A stretch of 64,000 nt of DNA, taken from Ensifer adhaerens. GTDB taxonomy: Bacteria; Pseudomonadota; Alphaproteobacteria; Rhizobiales; Rhizobiaceae. Of the stretch, positions 31,523 to 41,264 are shown in pieces (the first letter of the stretch is position 1; each line of letters opens with the position of its first letter). Under the pieces are notes generated by a model. That model saw only the letters and a program-made list of their open reading frames with translations, was not told where the DNA came from and made no database searches. The stretch lies in NCBI RefSeq assembly GCF_000697965.2, contig NZ_CP015880.1:1240001-1304000 (forward strand), in the 5' to 3' direction. The position numbers and the translations under genes were made by a program.

Positions 31523-32899
31523 ATGAAGGTAGTCATTTGTGGCGCGGGGCAGGTCGGTTACGGCATTGCCGAGCGACTGGCGCAGGAAGACAACGACGTT
31601 TCGGTGATCGATACGTCGGCGGCGCTGATCGCCAACATCACCGAGAGCCTCGACGTGCGCGGTTACGTCGGCCATGGCGCGCATCCGGATGTGCTCGCCA
31701 AGGCGGGTGCTGACCAGGCCGACATGCTGATTGCGGTCACGCTGTCCGACGAAGTCAACATCGTCGCCTGTGAAGTGGCGCACGCGATCTTCAACGTGCC
31801 GACGAAGGTTGCGCGCATTCGGGCGCAGAGCTATCTCGCGCCTGAGTATGCGAACCTGTTTTCGCGCGAGAACGTGCCGATCGACGTCACCATCTCGCCC
31901 GAAGTTGAGGTCGGGCGGCTCGTGCTGCGGCGCATTTCCTTTCCCGGCGCGATCGACGTTGTGCGTTTCGCCGATGACCGCATCGCCATGGTCGCCTTCG
32001 AGTGCCTGGAAGACTGTCCCGTCGTCGGCACGCCGCTGCAACAGTTGAGCGAACTGTTTCCTGACCTGCTTGCGACCGTCACCGGCATTTTCCGCAACGG
32101 CAAGGTGATCGTGCCCCATTCCGACGACCAGTTGCAGGCGGGCGATATCGCCTATGTCGTTTGCGATCGGGATCATGCGCGGCGCACGCTGACGCTCTTC
32201 GGCCACGAAGAGCAGGAGGCGCGGCGCATCATCATTTTCGGCGGCGGCAATGTCGGCTATTTCGTCGCCAAGACGATCGAGGAACACCAGCCGCGCACGC
32301 GGGTGAAGCTGATCGAGAGCGATCGCGACCGCGCGGTGATGATGGCCGACAAGCTGAGCAGCACGGTTGTCCTCAACGGGTCGGCCATGGACCAGCGGAT
32401 CCTCGCGCAGGCCGATGTCCAGGACGCCGATCTCGTCGTGGCGCTCACGAACAACGACCAGATCAACATCCTCGGCAGCATGATGGCGAAACACCTGGGT
32501 GCAAAGTCCACACTCGTCCTCATCAACGAACCGTCCTACCAGGATTTTGCCGCGACTGCCGGCGTCGACGCCTATGTGAACCCGCGCGCGGTGACCATTT
32601 CGCGCGTGCTGCAGCATGTCCGCAAGGGCCGCATCCGCTCGGTCTATGCGGTGCAAAAGGGCATGGCCGAGGTGATCGAGGCCGAGGCTCTGGAAACGTC
32701 CCCGCTCGTCGGCAAGGCCCTGCGCGACCTCGAACTTCCCGACGGAATCCGCATCGGCGCGCTCTATCGCGACAAGACGTTCATCCGCCCCGATGGCGCC
32801 ACCCGGATCAAGGCGAAGGACCGCGTCGTGCTCTTCGCCACCGCCGATGCGGTGCGCCATGTCGAGCAACTGTTCCGCGTCAGCATCCAGTATTTCTAA
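31523..32899 (+). CDS. trkA: Trk system potassium uptake protein TrkA
   Basis: A 458-residue peripheral regulatory subunit of Trk/Ktr potassium channels. It has two RCK repeats: the first Rossmann domain starts MKVVICGAGQVGYGIAERL, the second IIIFGGGNVGYFVAKTIEE. Each is followed by a TrkA-C domain (about 140-225 and 370-455). The ntrX-trkA order is characteristic of alphaproteobacteria. No trkH or trkG lies in the window, so the channel subunit is encoded elsewhere. Confidence 0.96.
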   Translation: MKVVICGAGQVGYGIAERLAQEDNDVSVIDTSAALIANITESLDVRGYVGHGAHPDVLAKAGADQADMLIAVTLSDEVNIVACEVAHAIFNVPTKVARIRAQSYLAPEYANLFSRENVPIDVTISPEVEVGRLVLRRISFPGAIDVVRFADDRIAMVAFECLEDCPVVGTPLQQLSELFPDLLATVTGIFRNGKVIVPHSDDQLQAGDIAYVVCDRDHARRTLTLFGHEEQEARRIIIFGGGNVGYFVAKTIEEHQPRTRVKLIESDRDRAVMMADKLSSTVVLNGSAMDQRILAQADVQDADLVVALTNNDQINILGSMMAKHLGAKSTLVLINEPSYQDFAATAGVDAYVNPRAVTISRVLQHVRKGRIRSVYAVQKGMAEVIEAEALETSPLVGKALRDLELPDGIRIGALYRDKTFIRPDGATRIKAKDRVVLFATADAVRHVEQLFRVSIQYF

Positions 32900-32909
32900 G
32901 GTCGAGACG

Positions 32910-33773
32910 ATGTCCCGAATTGCCTATGTCAACGGCGCCTACGTGCCGCACGCGGACGCCGGCGTCCATATCGAGGACCGCGGTTATCAGTTCGCCGACG
33001 GGGTCTACGAGGTCTGCGAGGTCCGTCACGGCTATATCGTCGATCTCACCCGTCATCTCGATCGCCTCGGCCGCTCGCTCAGCGGACTGCGCATCGACTG
33101 GCCGATGACAAGGGCCGCGCTCGTCCACGTGATCCGCGAAGTCATCCGGCGCAACCGGGTGAGAAACGGCCTGTTCTACATGCAGGTCACGCGCGGCGTG
33201 GCGCGCCGCGATCACGTCTTTCCCGTAGCGGAAACACGCCCGTCGATCGTGGTGACGGCGAAGCGCACCGACGCTGCAGCCATTGCCAGGAAGGCGACCC
33301 ATGGCATTGCGGCGATCACGGTGCCGGAAAACCGTTGGGATCGTGTCGATATCAAGTCGGTCGGGCTTCTGCCCAACGTGCTGGCGCGCCAGAAAGCCAA
33401 GGAGGAAGGCGCACAGGAGGCGATCTTCGTCGATGCTGACGGCACGGTGAAGGAAGGCGCAGCGACCAATGTCTGGATTGTCGACCGCGACGGAAACCTG
33501 CGCACACGACCGGCAGAACACGGCATCCTCAAGGGAATCACCCGCACCACCTTGATGGATGTGGCGGTGCCGCTTGGGCTTAAAATCGAGGAGAGGGCGT
33601 TCTCGGTCGATGAGATGCTCGCGGCGCGCGAAGTCTTTATTACGGCCGCCACCAGCATCTGTTTTCCGGTCGTTTCGATCGACGGCAAGCCGATCGGCAA
33701 CGGCCATCCAGGAAGCATAGCACAGAATATTCGCGAAGCCTTTTTCGGCGTTGCGGAAAAGACATTGATTTGA
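32910..33773 (+). CDS. dat: D-amino acid aminotransferase
   Basis: A 287-residue fold-type IV PLP enzyme interconverting D-amino acids and 2-oxo acids, supplying for example D-glutamate. Motifs include HIEDRGYQFADGVYEVCEV near the N terminus, DIKSVGLLPNVLARQKAKE around the PLP lysine, FVDADGTVKEGAATNVWIV, and TAATSICFPVVSIDG for phosphate binding. The start 10 bases after the trkA stop suggests an operon. A branched-chain or 4-amino-4-deoxychorismate enzyme of the same fold is possible, but the motifs fit Dat best. Confidence 0.9.
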   Translation: MSRIAYVNGAYVPHADAGVHIEDRGYQFADGVYEVCEVRHGYIVDLTRHLDRLGRSLSGLRIDWPMTRAALVHVIREVIRRNRVRNGLFYMQVTRGVARRDHVFPVAETRPSIVVTAKRTDAAAIARKATHGIAAITVPENRWDRVDIKSVGLLPNVLARQKAKEEGAQEAIFVDADGTVKEGAATNVWIVDRDGNLRTRPAEHGILKGITRTTLMDVAVPLGLKIEERAFSVDEMLAAREVFITAATSICFPVVSIDGKPIGNGHPGSIAQNIREAFFGVAEKTLI

Positions 33774-33843
33774 TACCAACTCTGAAGAGGTGTCGGGGAA
33801 GGTACTTGTGGCGCCTCTGATTGCTGAATTTGACAAAAATGCA

Positions 33844-33860
33844 CCGGCGCAAAACGCCGG
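33844..33860. terminator. Short hairpin between dat and hfq
   Basis: CCGGCG-N5-CGCCGG, 22 bases before the hfq start. It has no T-run, so it may be a leader structure rather than a terminator. Confidence 0.35.
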
Positions 33861-33882
33861 CAAATAAGAAAGAAGCGGCGCG

Positions 33883-34125
33883 ATGGCGGAACGTTCTCAA
33901 AACTTGCAGGATCTCTTTCTCAATACGGTCCGCAAGCAAAAGATTTCCTTGACAATTTTTCTCATCAACGGCGTCAAGCTTACCGGCGTTGTGACCTCGT
34001 TCGACAACTTCTGCGTCCTGCTGCGTCGCGACGGCCACTCGCAACTGGTCTACAAGCACGCGATCTCGACCATCATGCCCGGCCAGCCGCTGCAGATGTT
34101 CGAGAACGAAGAAGCCGCATCCTGA
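33883..34125 (+). CDS. hfq: RNA chaperone Hfq
   Basis: An 80-residue Sm-like protein forming a hexamer that pairs small RNAs with mRNAs. The Sm1 motif [20 protein letters not shown] with [19 protein letters not shown], and the Sm2 motif YKHAISTI, are complete. The C-terminal tail is very short ([15 protein letters not shown]), as in other rhizobial Hfq proteins and unlike the long E. coli tail. An AGAAAGAAG ribosome-binding site precedes it. hflX follows, the classical pairing. Confidence 0.98.
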
Positions 34126-34161
34126 CGGGACGTTAGGCACATTACCAAACGTGATTCAAAA

Positions 34162-35529
34162 TTGTCGTCGATCATTCCGGAGCTCGAGAAGCTCCGCGAC
34201 GACATGCGCGCGGTCGTCATCGTTCCAGTCTTGAAAAAGACCGGACGGCAGTCCGCAGATATGCTCTCGACCACCACGACGCGCTCGGACGAAAGTCGCC
34301 TCGAAGAGGCGACCGGTCTCGCCATGGCGATCGATCTTGAGGTCGTGCATGGCGCCATCGTTCCGGTGGCGCAGCCGAAGCCGGGCACCTTGCTTGGTAC
34401 CGGCAAGATCGAAGAGATTGGCCACATCCTCGTCGAGCTCGATGCCGGTCTTGTCATCGTCGACCATCCGCTGACGCCGGTGCAACAGCGCAATCTCGAG
34501 AAGGAATGGAACGCCAAGGTCATTGACCGTACGGGCCTCATTCTCGAAATCTTCGGCCGCCGCGCCTCCACCAAGGAAGGCACGCTGCAGGTCGATCTCG
34601 CGCATCTCAACTATCAGAAGGGCCGCCTGGTCCGAAGCTGGACCCACCTTGAGCGCCAGCGCGGCGGTGGCGGCTTCATGGGCGGTCCGGGTGAAACCCA
34701 GATCGAAGCGGACCGGCGCTTGCTGCAGGATCGCATCGTCAAGCTCGAGCGCGAGTTGGAGCAGGTGCGCCGCACACGGCAGTTGCATCGCTCTAAGCGC
34801 AAGAAGGTACCGCACCCGATCGTCGCCCTCGTCGGCTACACCAATGCCGGCAAGTCGACGCTGTTCAACCGCATGACCGGGGCAGGCGTTCTGGCCGAGG
34901 ATATGCTGTTTGCGACGCTCGACCCGACGCTTCGGCGGCTGAAGCTGCCGCATGGCCGGATGGTCATCCTCTCCGACACTGTCGGCTTCATTTCCGACCT
35001 GCCGACCCATCTCGTAGCCGCGTTTCGCGCGACGCTGGAAGAGGTGCTGGAGGCGGATCTGATCCTGCATGTCCGCGACCTCTCGGACCCGGACAACCAG
35101 GCACAAGCAAGCGACGTTCTCAGAATCCTGTCCGATCTCGGCATCGACGAGAAGGAAGCCTCCGAGCGCCTGATCGAGGTCTGGAACAAGATCGACCGGT
35201 TGGATGACGAATCACGCGAGGCATTGCGCGGCAAAGCGGCGACGTCCAACAACACGGTTGCCGTTTCCGCGATCACCGGTGACGGCGTCGACGAACTGCT
35301 CGGCGAAATCGGCCGTCGTCTTTCCGGCGTCCTGACGGAATGCACTGTCGTTCTCGGCATCGATCAGCTGCAGCTTCTGCCCTGGGTCTACCAGCACGCG
35401 ATCGTCGACGGTCGCGAAGACCTGGAAGACGGGCGTGTGAGCCTTGATCTCAGGTTGACCGAGAACGAGGCCTCCGAGCTGGAGCGTCGCCTTGGAAACG
35501 GGCCGAAGCCCGTCGAGGAAGACTGGTAA
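34162..35529 (+). CDS. hflX: GTPase HflX
   Basis: A ribosome-associated GTPase that splits stalled or stressed 70S ribosomes. N-terminal HflX domain with the glycine-rich GGGGFMGGPGETQIEADRR. The G domain has G1 GYTNAGKST, G3 DTVGF and G4 NKID. The only starts giving the full N terminus are TTG at 34162 (455 residues) or ATG at 34204 (MRAVVIVPVL, 441 residues); no ATG exists further upstream before an in-frame stop. TTG is listed because it keeps a conserved-looking helix. It is 36 bases after hfq. Confidence 0.95.
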   Translation: MSSIIPELEKLRDDMRAVVIVPVLKKTGRQSADMLSTTTTRSDESRLEEATGLAMAIDLEVVHGAIVPVAQPKPGTLLGTGKIEEIGHILVELDAGLVIVDHPLTPVQQRNLEKEWNAKVIDRTGLILEIFGRRASTKEGTLQVDLAHLNYQKGRLVRSWTHLERQRGGGGFMGGPGETQIEADRRLLQDRIVKLERELEQVRRTRQLHRSKRKKVPHPIVALVGYTNAGKSTLFNRMTGAGVLAEDMLFATLDPTLRRLKLPHGRMVILSDTVGFISDLPTHLVAAFRATLEEVLEADLILHVRDLSDPDNQAQASDVLRILSDLGIDEKEASERLIEVWNKIDRLDDESREALRGKAATSNNTVAVSAITGDGVDELLGEIGRRLSGVLTECTVVLGIDQLQLLPWVYQHAIVDGREDLEDGRVSLDLRLTENEASELERRLGNGPKPVEEDW

Positions 35530-35618
35530 GCCGTAGCTTTCCAGGGGTCGGCGGCTAGCGGGCTGTCGGCCTCAGCTTTGGGAAAGGGGACGTATGGCGG
35601 GCACGCGTCCCGCTCGTT

Positions 35619-36452
35619 CTAGCCCAGCTGTCGCTCGATCGCCTTGGCTGCCTGCCAGAGCTCTTCCATCCGCTCCAGCGTTGCCTCATCCAGCGTCTCG
35701 CCGGCCGCGCCGAGTTCCCGCTCGATATGGGCGAAGCGGCGGCGGAATTTGGTGTTGGTGCCGCGAAGCGCCATCTCCGGATCGGTGCCGACATGGCGCC
35801 CGATGTTCACCACGGCAAAGATCAGGTCGCCCAGTTCGTCGCTGACTTTGGCGCGGTCCTTTTCTCGCAGAGCCTGGCGCAACTCGCCGATTTCCTCCTC
35901 GATCTTGTCGAGGATCGGTTCCGGCTCCGACCAGTCGAAGCCGACTTTTGCGGCGCGCTCCTGCAGCTTCAGGGCTTCTACGAGCGCCGGAAATGAGCGC
36001 TGCACCGAGCCCAAATGGTTTGCGGCTGCATCAGGCGCGAGGCCGCGCTTGGCGCGCTTTTCTTGCCGCTCGGCCTTTTCGGCCTGCTTGATCTCATCCC
36101 ATTGCAGCTTCACCGCCTCGGGCGTATCGGCGTCGGAGCGGGCAAAGACATGCGGGTGCCGGCGGATCATCTTGCGGGTCACCGCCTCAACGACGTCGCC
36201 GAAAGCGAAGTCGCCGGCCTCTTCGGCCATACGGGCGTGGAAGACCACCTGCAGCAGCAGGTCGCCGAGCTCGTCGCAGAGGTCGTGCATGTCACCGCGC
36301 TCAATGGCGTCGGCAACCTCATAGGCCTCTTCGATCGTATAGGGCTTGATGGTCTCGAAGGTCTGGACGATGTCCCAGGGGCAGCCGGTCTCGGGCTGGC
36401 GGAGCGCCGCCATGATGTCGAGCAGGCGCGTTATGTCGCGTGAAGGTTCCAT
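35619..36452 (-). CDS. mazG: Nucleoside triphosphate pyrophosphohydrolase MazG
   Basis: A 277-residue all-alpha NTP pyrophosphatase that removes non-canonical or excess NTPs. Two MazG modules are visible: the N-terminal one with CPWDIVQTFETIKPYTIEEA and DLCDELGDLLLQVVFHARMA, and the C-terminal one with KIEEEIGELRQAL and KVSDELGDLIFAVVNIGRH. Both carry the EExxE...ExxD magnesium-binding pattern. Convergent with hflX, with no clear terminator in the 89-base gap. The deaminase gene lies 5 bases upstream in the same direction. Confidence 0.96.
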   Translation of the reverse strand: MEPSRDITRLLDIMAALRQPETGCPWDIVQTFETIKPYTIEEAYEVADAIERGDMHDLCDELGDLLLQVVFHARMAEEAGDFAFGDVVEAVTRKMIRRHPHVFARSDADTPEAVKLQWDEIKQAEKAERQEKRAKRGLAPDAAANHLGSVQRSFPALVEALKLQERAAKVGFDWSEPEPILDKIEEEIGELRQALREKDRAKVSDELGDLIFAVVNIGRHVGTDPEMALRGTNTKFRRRFAHIERELGAAGETLDEATLERMEELWQAAKAIERQLG

Positions 36453-36457
36453 GGATC

Positions 36458-37045
36458 TCAGTTCAGCGGAATGGCGTTGTCGTCCTTACCCGACTGGTAG
36501 CTGTCGGAAAGGCTCTGGTAGCGGGCGCGGATGCGGGCATCCTGGGCGGAAAGCCGATCGCGGGTTTCGGCATCGGCGTCTTTCGAGAGTGCAGCAATCG
36601 AGGCCGAGTGCCAGAAGGCGTTGTCTTGCGCGTAGCCACCCGGTTCCAGCCGGAAGACCTCCTTCAGAATTTTGAGGTCGTGCGGGATCGCGAACGCGTC
36701 GCGCGAATCCTCGTGGCTGAAGAAATAGTAGAAATTGTCGAAGCCGGCCCAGGTGATGGCAGAAAGGCACATGGAGCAGGGCTCGTGCGTCGAGAGGAAG
36801 ATGAGGTCGCGCGTGTCCGGTTTCTCCGCCATCTCGTAGAAACGCTTCAGCGTGTGCACTTCGCCGTGCCAGAGCGGATTTTCCGTCTCGTTGTTGGTTT
36901 CGGCAAGCACCAGCGACAGATCGGACTTGCGCAGGATCGCTGCGCCGAAGACCTTGTTGCCGGCGGCAACACCCTTTTCGGTAAGCGGCAGGATATCCTG
37001 CTCGATGACGGTCAAAAGCCGTTCGGCGAGTTCGGGTTTTGTCAT
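36458..37045 (-). CDS. Cytidine/deoxycytidylate-deaminase family protein
   Basis: A 195-residue zinc-dependent deaminase fold with the two zinc motifs HGEV (His and catalytic Glu) and EPCSMC (two Cys). The substrate-determining loops do not match TadA or CDA clearly; the C-terminal half (SIAALSKDADAETRDRLSAQ) is outside the core family. A nucleobase or nucleotide substrate is likely. It lies 5 bases upstream of mazG, so a nucleotide-pool role together with MazG is a reasonable inference. Confidence 0.85.
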   Translation of the reverse strand: MTKPELAERLLTVIEQDILPLTEKGVAAGNKVFGAAILRKSDLSLVLAETNNETENPLWHGEVHTLKRFYEMAEKPDTRDLIFLSTHEPCSMCLSAITWAGFDNFYYFFSHEDSRDAFAIPHDLKILKEVFRLEPGGYAQDNAFWHSASIAALSKDADAETRDRLSAQDARIRARYQSLSDSYQSGKDDNAIPLN

Positions 37046-37275
37046 GTCTTGGGCCTCCGGCAGGTCGTTGACGGCATTTAACGGAGGTTACCCATGCGGC
37101 GCAATGGCCGCGCCAAGGTCGGCGATTGAACAGGCTCGGAGATATTTGCTCAAAATGGTGCACCGCCGAGCAAAACAATACGTGCCTGGAAAGGCATTGA
37201 AATTTCTGTTCCTTCAATTGTCGTGCGCCATAAGGGATATTCGCCGCAGCCTGTAGAAGGAACGACCGCCAGACC

Positions 37276-38736
37276 ATGTCGCAGCAGCTCGCCGTTTTCC
37301 CCGCATTCTTTCGCGTCGCGCAAAAGCGCGTGGCGGTTTTCGGCAATGGCGACGAAGCCTTTGCCAAGGTGCGGCTGCTGCTGAACACCGAAGCGTCGAT
37401 CGTCGTCTTCGCCGACGCGCCGGAAGCGGAGTTCGCACAATACCTTCGTGACCGTGGGATCGAACATGTCGCGGCCGCCTTCGCACCCGAGCAGCTCGAC
37501 GGCGCTATTCTCGTTTTTGCCGCCACCGGCAATGCCGTCGAGGATCAGCGCATCGTCCTTGCAGCGCGTGAACGCAAGATCCCGGCAAATGCCGTCGACC
37601 AGCCCGACTTCTGCGACTTCTTCACGCCGGCGCTCGTGAACCGTGCCCCCGTTGCAGTCGCCATCGGGACCGAAGGGGCAGGACCCGTTCTGGCGCAGAT
37701 GATCCGTGCGCAGATAGATCAGCTGCTGTCCCCCTCGCTCGGCGTCGTTGCTTCGCTTGCCGCGAGCTATCGCGAGGCCGTCGATCGCCTGGTGCCGCGC
37801 GGCGTTGCCCGCCGCATGTTCTGGCGCCGGTTTTTCCAGGGGCCGGTGGCAGACAAGGTCGCCGGCGGCGATCTGGCTGCTGCCCGCCGTGAGGCTTCGC
37901 GTCTGCTCGATGCGCCCGAGAAGGCGAGGGGCCATGTCTGGCTCGTCGGTGCCGGTCCAGGCGCTGAAGACCTGCTGACGCTCCGCGCCCAGCGCGTGAT
38001 GATGGAAGCCGATGCGATCGTTTATGATGCGCTGGTGCCGCAGACGATCGTTGATATGGGTCGTCGTGACGCCGAGCGCCTGTCGGTCGGCAAGCGCAAG
38101 GGCTGCCACACCAAGTCCCAAGACGAGATCAACCAGCTGCTGGTGACGCTGGCTGCCGAAGGCAAGCGCGTCGTCCGTCTGAAGTCCGGAGATCCTTTGG
38201 TTTATGGCCGCGCCGGCGAAGAGATGGCGGCGATGCGCGAAGCCGGTATCAGCTATGAGATCGTCCCGGGTATCACTTCGGCCTTCGCCGCGGCGGCCGA
38301 TTTTGAACTGCCGCTGACGCTTCGCGGTGTTGCCTCCTCGCTGGTCTTCACGACCGGCCACGATCTGACCGGCGAAGTCCTGCCCGATTGGGCGCGGCTT
38401 GCCGTCTCGGGCGCAACGATCGCCGTCTACATGGGGCGCACTGTTGCGGCGTCGGTCGCCGGTCGTCTGATGCAGGCAGGTCTTCCGCCGGAAACGACGG
38501 TTGCCGTCATCGAGAATGCCAGCCGCGCCGATCGCCGCCTGCTGCACGGCACGCTGAAGGACCTTCCGGATCTCGAAAACCGCAGCGAGCTTGCAGGTCC
38601 GGTCATGGTCATCATCGGCGATGCCGTCGCCGGCGCCAATTTCGAGCGGTCCGAACCGCTTGTCGCAGGCAAGGCACGTGGCGAGAAGAAAAACATTGAA
38701 GCCGCTTTCGGGCGCGACGAACAGATTTTGAACTGA
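37276..38736 (+). CDS. cysG: Siroheme synthase CysG
   Basis: A 486-residue multifunctional enzyme. The N-terminal module (about 1-205) is the precorrin-2 dehydrogenase/ferrochelatase with VAVFGNGDEAFAKVRLL. The C-terminal module is uroporphyrinogen-III methyltransferase with VWLVGAGPGAEDLLTLRA, YDALV, RLKSGDPLVYGRAGEE and VPGITSAFAAAA. The product, siroheme, is the prosthetic group of the sulfite reductase encoded two genes downstream, so the operon makes enzyme and cofactor together. Confidence 0.97.
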   Translation: MSQQLAVFPAFFRVAQKRVAVFGNGDEAFAKVRLLLNTEASIVVFADAPEAEFAQYLRDRGIEHVAAAFAPEQLDGAILVFAATGNAVEDQRIVLAARERKIPANAVDQPDFCDFFTPALVNRAPVAVAIGTEGAGPVLAQMIRAQIDQLLSPSLGVVASLAASYREAVDRLVPRGVARRMFWRRFFQGPVADKVAGGDLAAARREASRLLDAPEKARGHVWLVGAGPGAEDLLTLRAQRVMMEADAIVYDALVPQTIVDMGRRDAERLSVGKRKGCHTKSQDEINQLLVTLAAEGKRVVRLKSGDPLVYGRAGEEMAAMREAGISYEIVPGITSAFAAAADFELPLTLRGVASSLVFTTGHDLTGEVLPDWARLAVSGATIAVYMGRTVAASVAGRLMQAGLPPETTVAVIENASRADRRLLHGTLKDLPDLENRSELAGPVMVIIGDAVAGANFERSEPLVAGKARGEKKNIEAAFGRDEQILN

Positions 38737-38746
38737 GGAAGAGGTC

Positions 38747-39061
38747 ATGGTGAGTAAGGTTTTGACGGCAAATCGACTTTCGGACGGCATTTCCGTCTGG
38801 CTGGATGCCGCGGGCAACTGGGTCGAGCAGCTTCAGGATGCCTTCATCGCTCGCCATGCCGAGGCCGTGACGGCGCTCGAAGCCACCGGTAAGCAGGCGT
38901 TCGATGACAACAAGGTCGTCGATGCCAACGTCGTCGACGTCGAAGAGATCAACGGCACACTTCGCCCGCTGCGCATGCGCGAGCGCATCCGCGCTGAAGG
39001 CCCCTCGATCCCCTACGCTGCCGGCTACAATGGCCTTTCCGGCCCGAAACACGCTGCCTGA
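38747..39061 (+). CDS. DUF2849 protein in sulfite reduction operon
   Basis: A 104-residue protein with MVSKVLTANRLSDGISVWLD at the N terminus, matching the DUF2849 family. It is found between cysG and cysI in many alphaproteobacteria. No transmembrane segment and no cysteines are visible. Its strict operon position (10 bases after cysG, 14 before cysI) suggests an accessory role in siroheme delivery or sulfite reductase function; direct evidence is lacking. Confidence 0.88.
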   Translation: MVSKVLTANRLSDGISVWLDAAGNWVEQLQDAFIARHAEAVTALEATGKQAFDDNKVVDANVVDVEEINGTLRPLRMRERIRAEGPSIPYAAGYNGLSGPKHAA

Positions 39062-39075
39062 GGAACCGATACCCG

Positions 39076-40746
39076 ATGTACCGTTACGATGAATTCGACC
39101 ACGCCTTCGTTTCCTCCCGCGTCGAACAGTTCCGCGATCAGGTCGAGCGGCGACTGAGTGGCGAGCTTGCCGAAGACGCCTTCAAGCCGCTGCGCCTGAT
39201 GAACGGCGTCTACCTGCAGCTTCACGCCTATATGCTGCGCGTCGCCATTCCCTATGGCACGCTGTCGAGCCGCCAGATGCGCATGCTCGCCCATATCGCG
39301 CGCAAATATGACCGCGGCTACGGCCACTTCACCACGCGCCAGAACATCCAGTACAACTGGCCGCGTCTGTCCGACACGCCGGATATCTTGCAAGAGCTCG
39401 CAAGCGTCGAGATGCATGCGCTCCAGACCTCGGGCAACTGCATTCGCAATGTGACCGCCGATCACTTTGCCGGCGCGGCCGCCGATGAGGTCGCAGACCC
39501 AAGGCCTTACGCCGAGATCTTGAGACAGTGGTCGAGCGTACATCCGGAATTCTCGTTCCTGCCGCGCAAGTTCAAGATCGCCGTCACTGGCGCTGAGCGC
39601 GACCGCGCCGCAATCCAGGTCCATGATATCGGTCTGCACCTGAAGAAGGACGAAAACGGCCGCATCGGCTTTGCCGTCTATGTCGGCGGTGGTCAGGGCC
39701 GCACGCCGATGATCGCCAAGAAGATCCGCGACTTCCTGCCGGAGGAGGACCTGTTGTCCTACACGACGGCGATCATGCGCGTGTACAACCTGCACGGCCG
39801 CCGCGACAACAAGTACAAGGCCCGCATCAAGATCCTCGTACACGAGACCGGCGCCGAAGAATTGTCGCGTCAGGTCGAAGTCGAGTTCGCGGCCCTCAAG
39901 GACACCGAGCTGAAGCTGCCGGAGACCGACATCCAGGCGATCTCCACCTATTTCGCACCACCGGCCCTCGAAAACCGTGCTGAAGGCTGGGAGAGCCTCG
40001 CGCGCTGGAAGAAGACCGATCCCGAGTTTGCCCGTTGGGTGCAGCAGAATGTGCAGCCGCACAAGCACCCGGACTACGGCATGGTGACGATCTCGCTGAA
40101 GCCGATCGGCGGCATTCCGGGCGACGCCAGCGACGCGCAGATGGATGCCGTTGCCGATATCGCCGAGGAATACGCCTTCGACGAAATCCGAGTCAGCCAC
40201 GAACAGAACCTGATCCTGCCGCATGTGGCGCTGGCCGATCTCGAGCCGGTCTACCGCGCGCTGGTCGCCTCAGGTCTTGCCACTGCCAATGCCGGCCTGA
40301 TCACGGATATCATCGCCTGTCCTGGGCTGGACTACTGCGCGCTTGCCAATGCGCGCTCCATCCCCGTGGCGCAGGAAATTTCGACCCGCTTCGGTTCGCC
40401 CGAGCGTCAGGCCGAGATCGGTGAGTTGAAGATCAAGATCTCCGGCTGCATCAATGCCTGCGGTCATCACCATGTCGGCCATATCGGGCTGCTTGGCGTT
40501 GAAAAGAAGGGTGCGGAACTCTATCAGATTACGCTTGGTGGCTCCGGCGACGAAAACACCTCGATTGGCGAGATCATCGGCCGCGGCTTCGAACCGGAGA
40601 AGGTGACCGACGCCGTCGAGACCATCGTCGACACCTACTTGGGACTGCGCCGCGACGGTCAAGAGACCTTCCTCGAAGCCTATCGCCGCGTCGGCCCACA
40701 ACCCTTCAAGGATGCGCTCTACGGCAGCGCGCAGGAAGCTGCCTGA
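39076..40746 (+). CDS. cysI: Sulfite reductase hemoprotein (nitrite/sulfite reductase family)
   Basis: Six-electron reduction of sulfite to sulfide. A 556-residue siroheme/Fe4S4 protein with two ferrite-like repeats. The cluster cysteines appear as CPGLDYC and GCINACGHHH, that is CX5C and CX3C, the latter bridging siroheme. The siroheme-binding arginine region HFTTRQNIQYNWP is present in the N-terminal half. No cysJ flavoprotein is adjacent, so the enzyme is probably ferredoxin-type; fpr nearby could feed electrons. Confidence 0.95.
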   Translation: MYRYDEFDHAFVSSRVEQFRDQVERRLSGELAEDAFKPLRLMNGVYLQLHAYMLRVAIPYGTLSSRQMRMLAHIARKYDRGYGHFTTRQNIQYNWPRLSDTPDILQELASVEMHALQTSGNCIRNVTADHFAGAAADEVADPRPYAEILRQWSSVHPEFSFLPRKFKIAVTGAERDRAAIQVHDIGLHLKKDENGRIGFAVYVGGGQGRTPMIAKKIRDFLPEEDLLSYTTAIMRVYNLHGRRDNKYKARIKILVHETGAEELSRQVEVEFAALKDTELKLPETDIQAISTYFAPPALENRAEGWESLARWKKTDPEFARWVQQNVQPHKHPDYGMVTISLKPIGGIPGDASDAQMDAVADIAEEYAFDEIRVSHEQNLILPHVALADLEPVYRALVASGLATANAGLITDIIACPGLDYCALANARSIPVAQEISTRFGSPERQAEIGELKIKISGCINACGHHHVGHIGLLGVEKKGAELYQITLGGSGDENTSIGEIIGRGFEPEKVTDAVETIVDTYLGLRRDGQETFLEAYRRVGPQPFKDALYGSAQEAA

Positions 40747-40763
40747 GGCGCTGAGGAACGGAA

Positions 40764-41264
40764 ATGACGAAAATCTGGAAGGAAACCGGTTTCGTGGGCG
40801 ATGATCCCTGGGTCATCGAGACGGAGGAAACCAAGGCAGGCTCGAACGAGAAGGCGATCGTCGGTCTCGACGCATTCCTGGCCAAGGTTGCAGACAGCGA
40901 CGAAACCGGTCTTGGCGTGGTCATCGCGCCGGCAGACGACGTGACGAAGCTCGCACCGCACCTTGATCGCCTTGCGCTGGTCGCCGTCGCGTTCCCGGCG
41001 TTCAATGACGGCCGCGCCTTCAGCCATGCGTCGCTGCTGCGCGCGCGCCTTGGCTTTACCGGCGAGGTGAGGGCGGTCGGCGACGTGCTGATCGACCAGA
41101 TCCCGCTGATGCTGCGCTGTGGCGTCGAAAGCTTCGCTGTCAGCAATGCGACGGCGCTGAAGCGTTTGTCCGAAGGACGCCTGCCGGGCATTGCTGTGCA
41201 CTACCAGCCGACCGCCAAGCCCTCGACCGATGCTAAATCCTATAGCTGGCGCCGGGTGTCATAG
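40764..41264 (+). CDS. DUF934 protein (sulfite reduction associated)
   Basis: A 166-residue protein of the DUF934 family: LGVVIAPADDVTKLAPHLDR, VAFPAFNDGRAFSHASLLRAR and GEVRAVGDVLIDQIPLMLRC are its hallmark blocks. Members nearly always sit after cysI in proteobacteria. Their biochemical role is unproven, but an oxidoreductase-assembly or electron-transfer role is suspected. Lies 17 bases after cysI. In many relatives cysH follows, but here the next gene is fpr after a 147-base gap. Confidence 0.92.
   Translation: MTKIWKETGFVGDDPWVIETEETKAGSNEKAIVGLDAFLAKVADSDETGLGVVIAPADDVTKLAPHLDRLALVAVAFPAFNDGRAFSHASLLRARLGFTGEVRAVGDVLIDQIPLMLRCGVESFAVSNATALKRLSEGRLPGIAVHYQPTAKPSTDAKSYSWRRVS

Noticed and set aside
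29966..32869. A 967-codon open frame on the minus strand opposite ntrY-ntrX-trkA
   Set aside because: It lies antisense to three well-supported genes. GC-rich third positions leave antisense frames free of stops, and its composition is rich in Arg, Asp and His without any domain.
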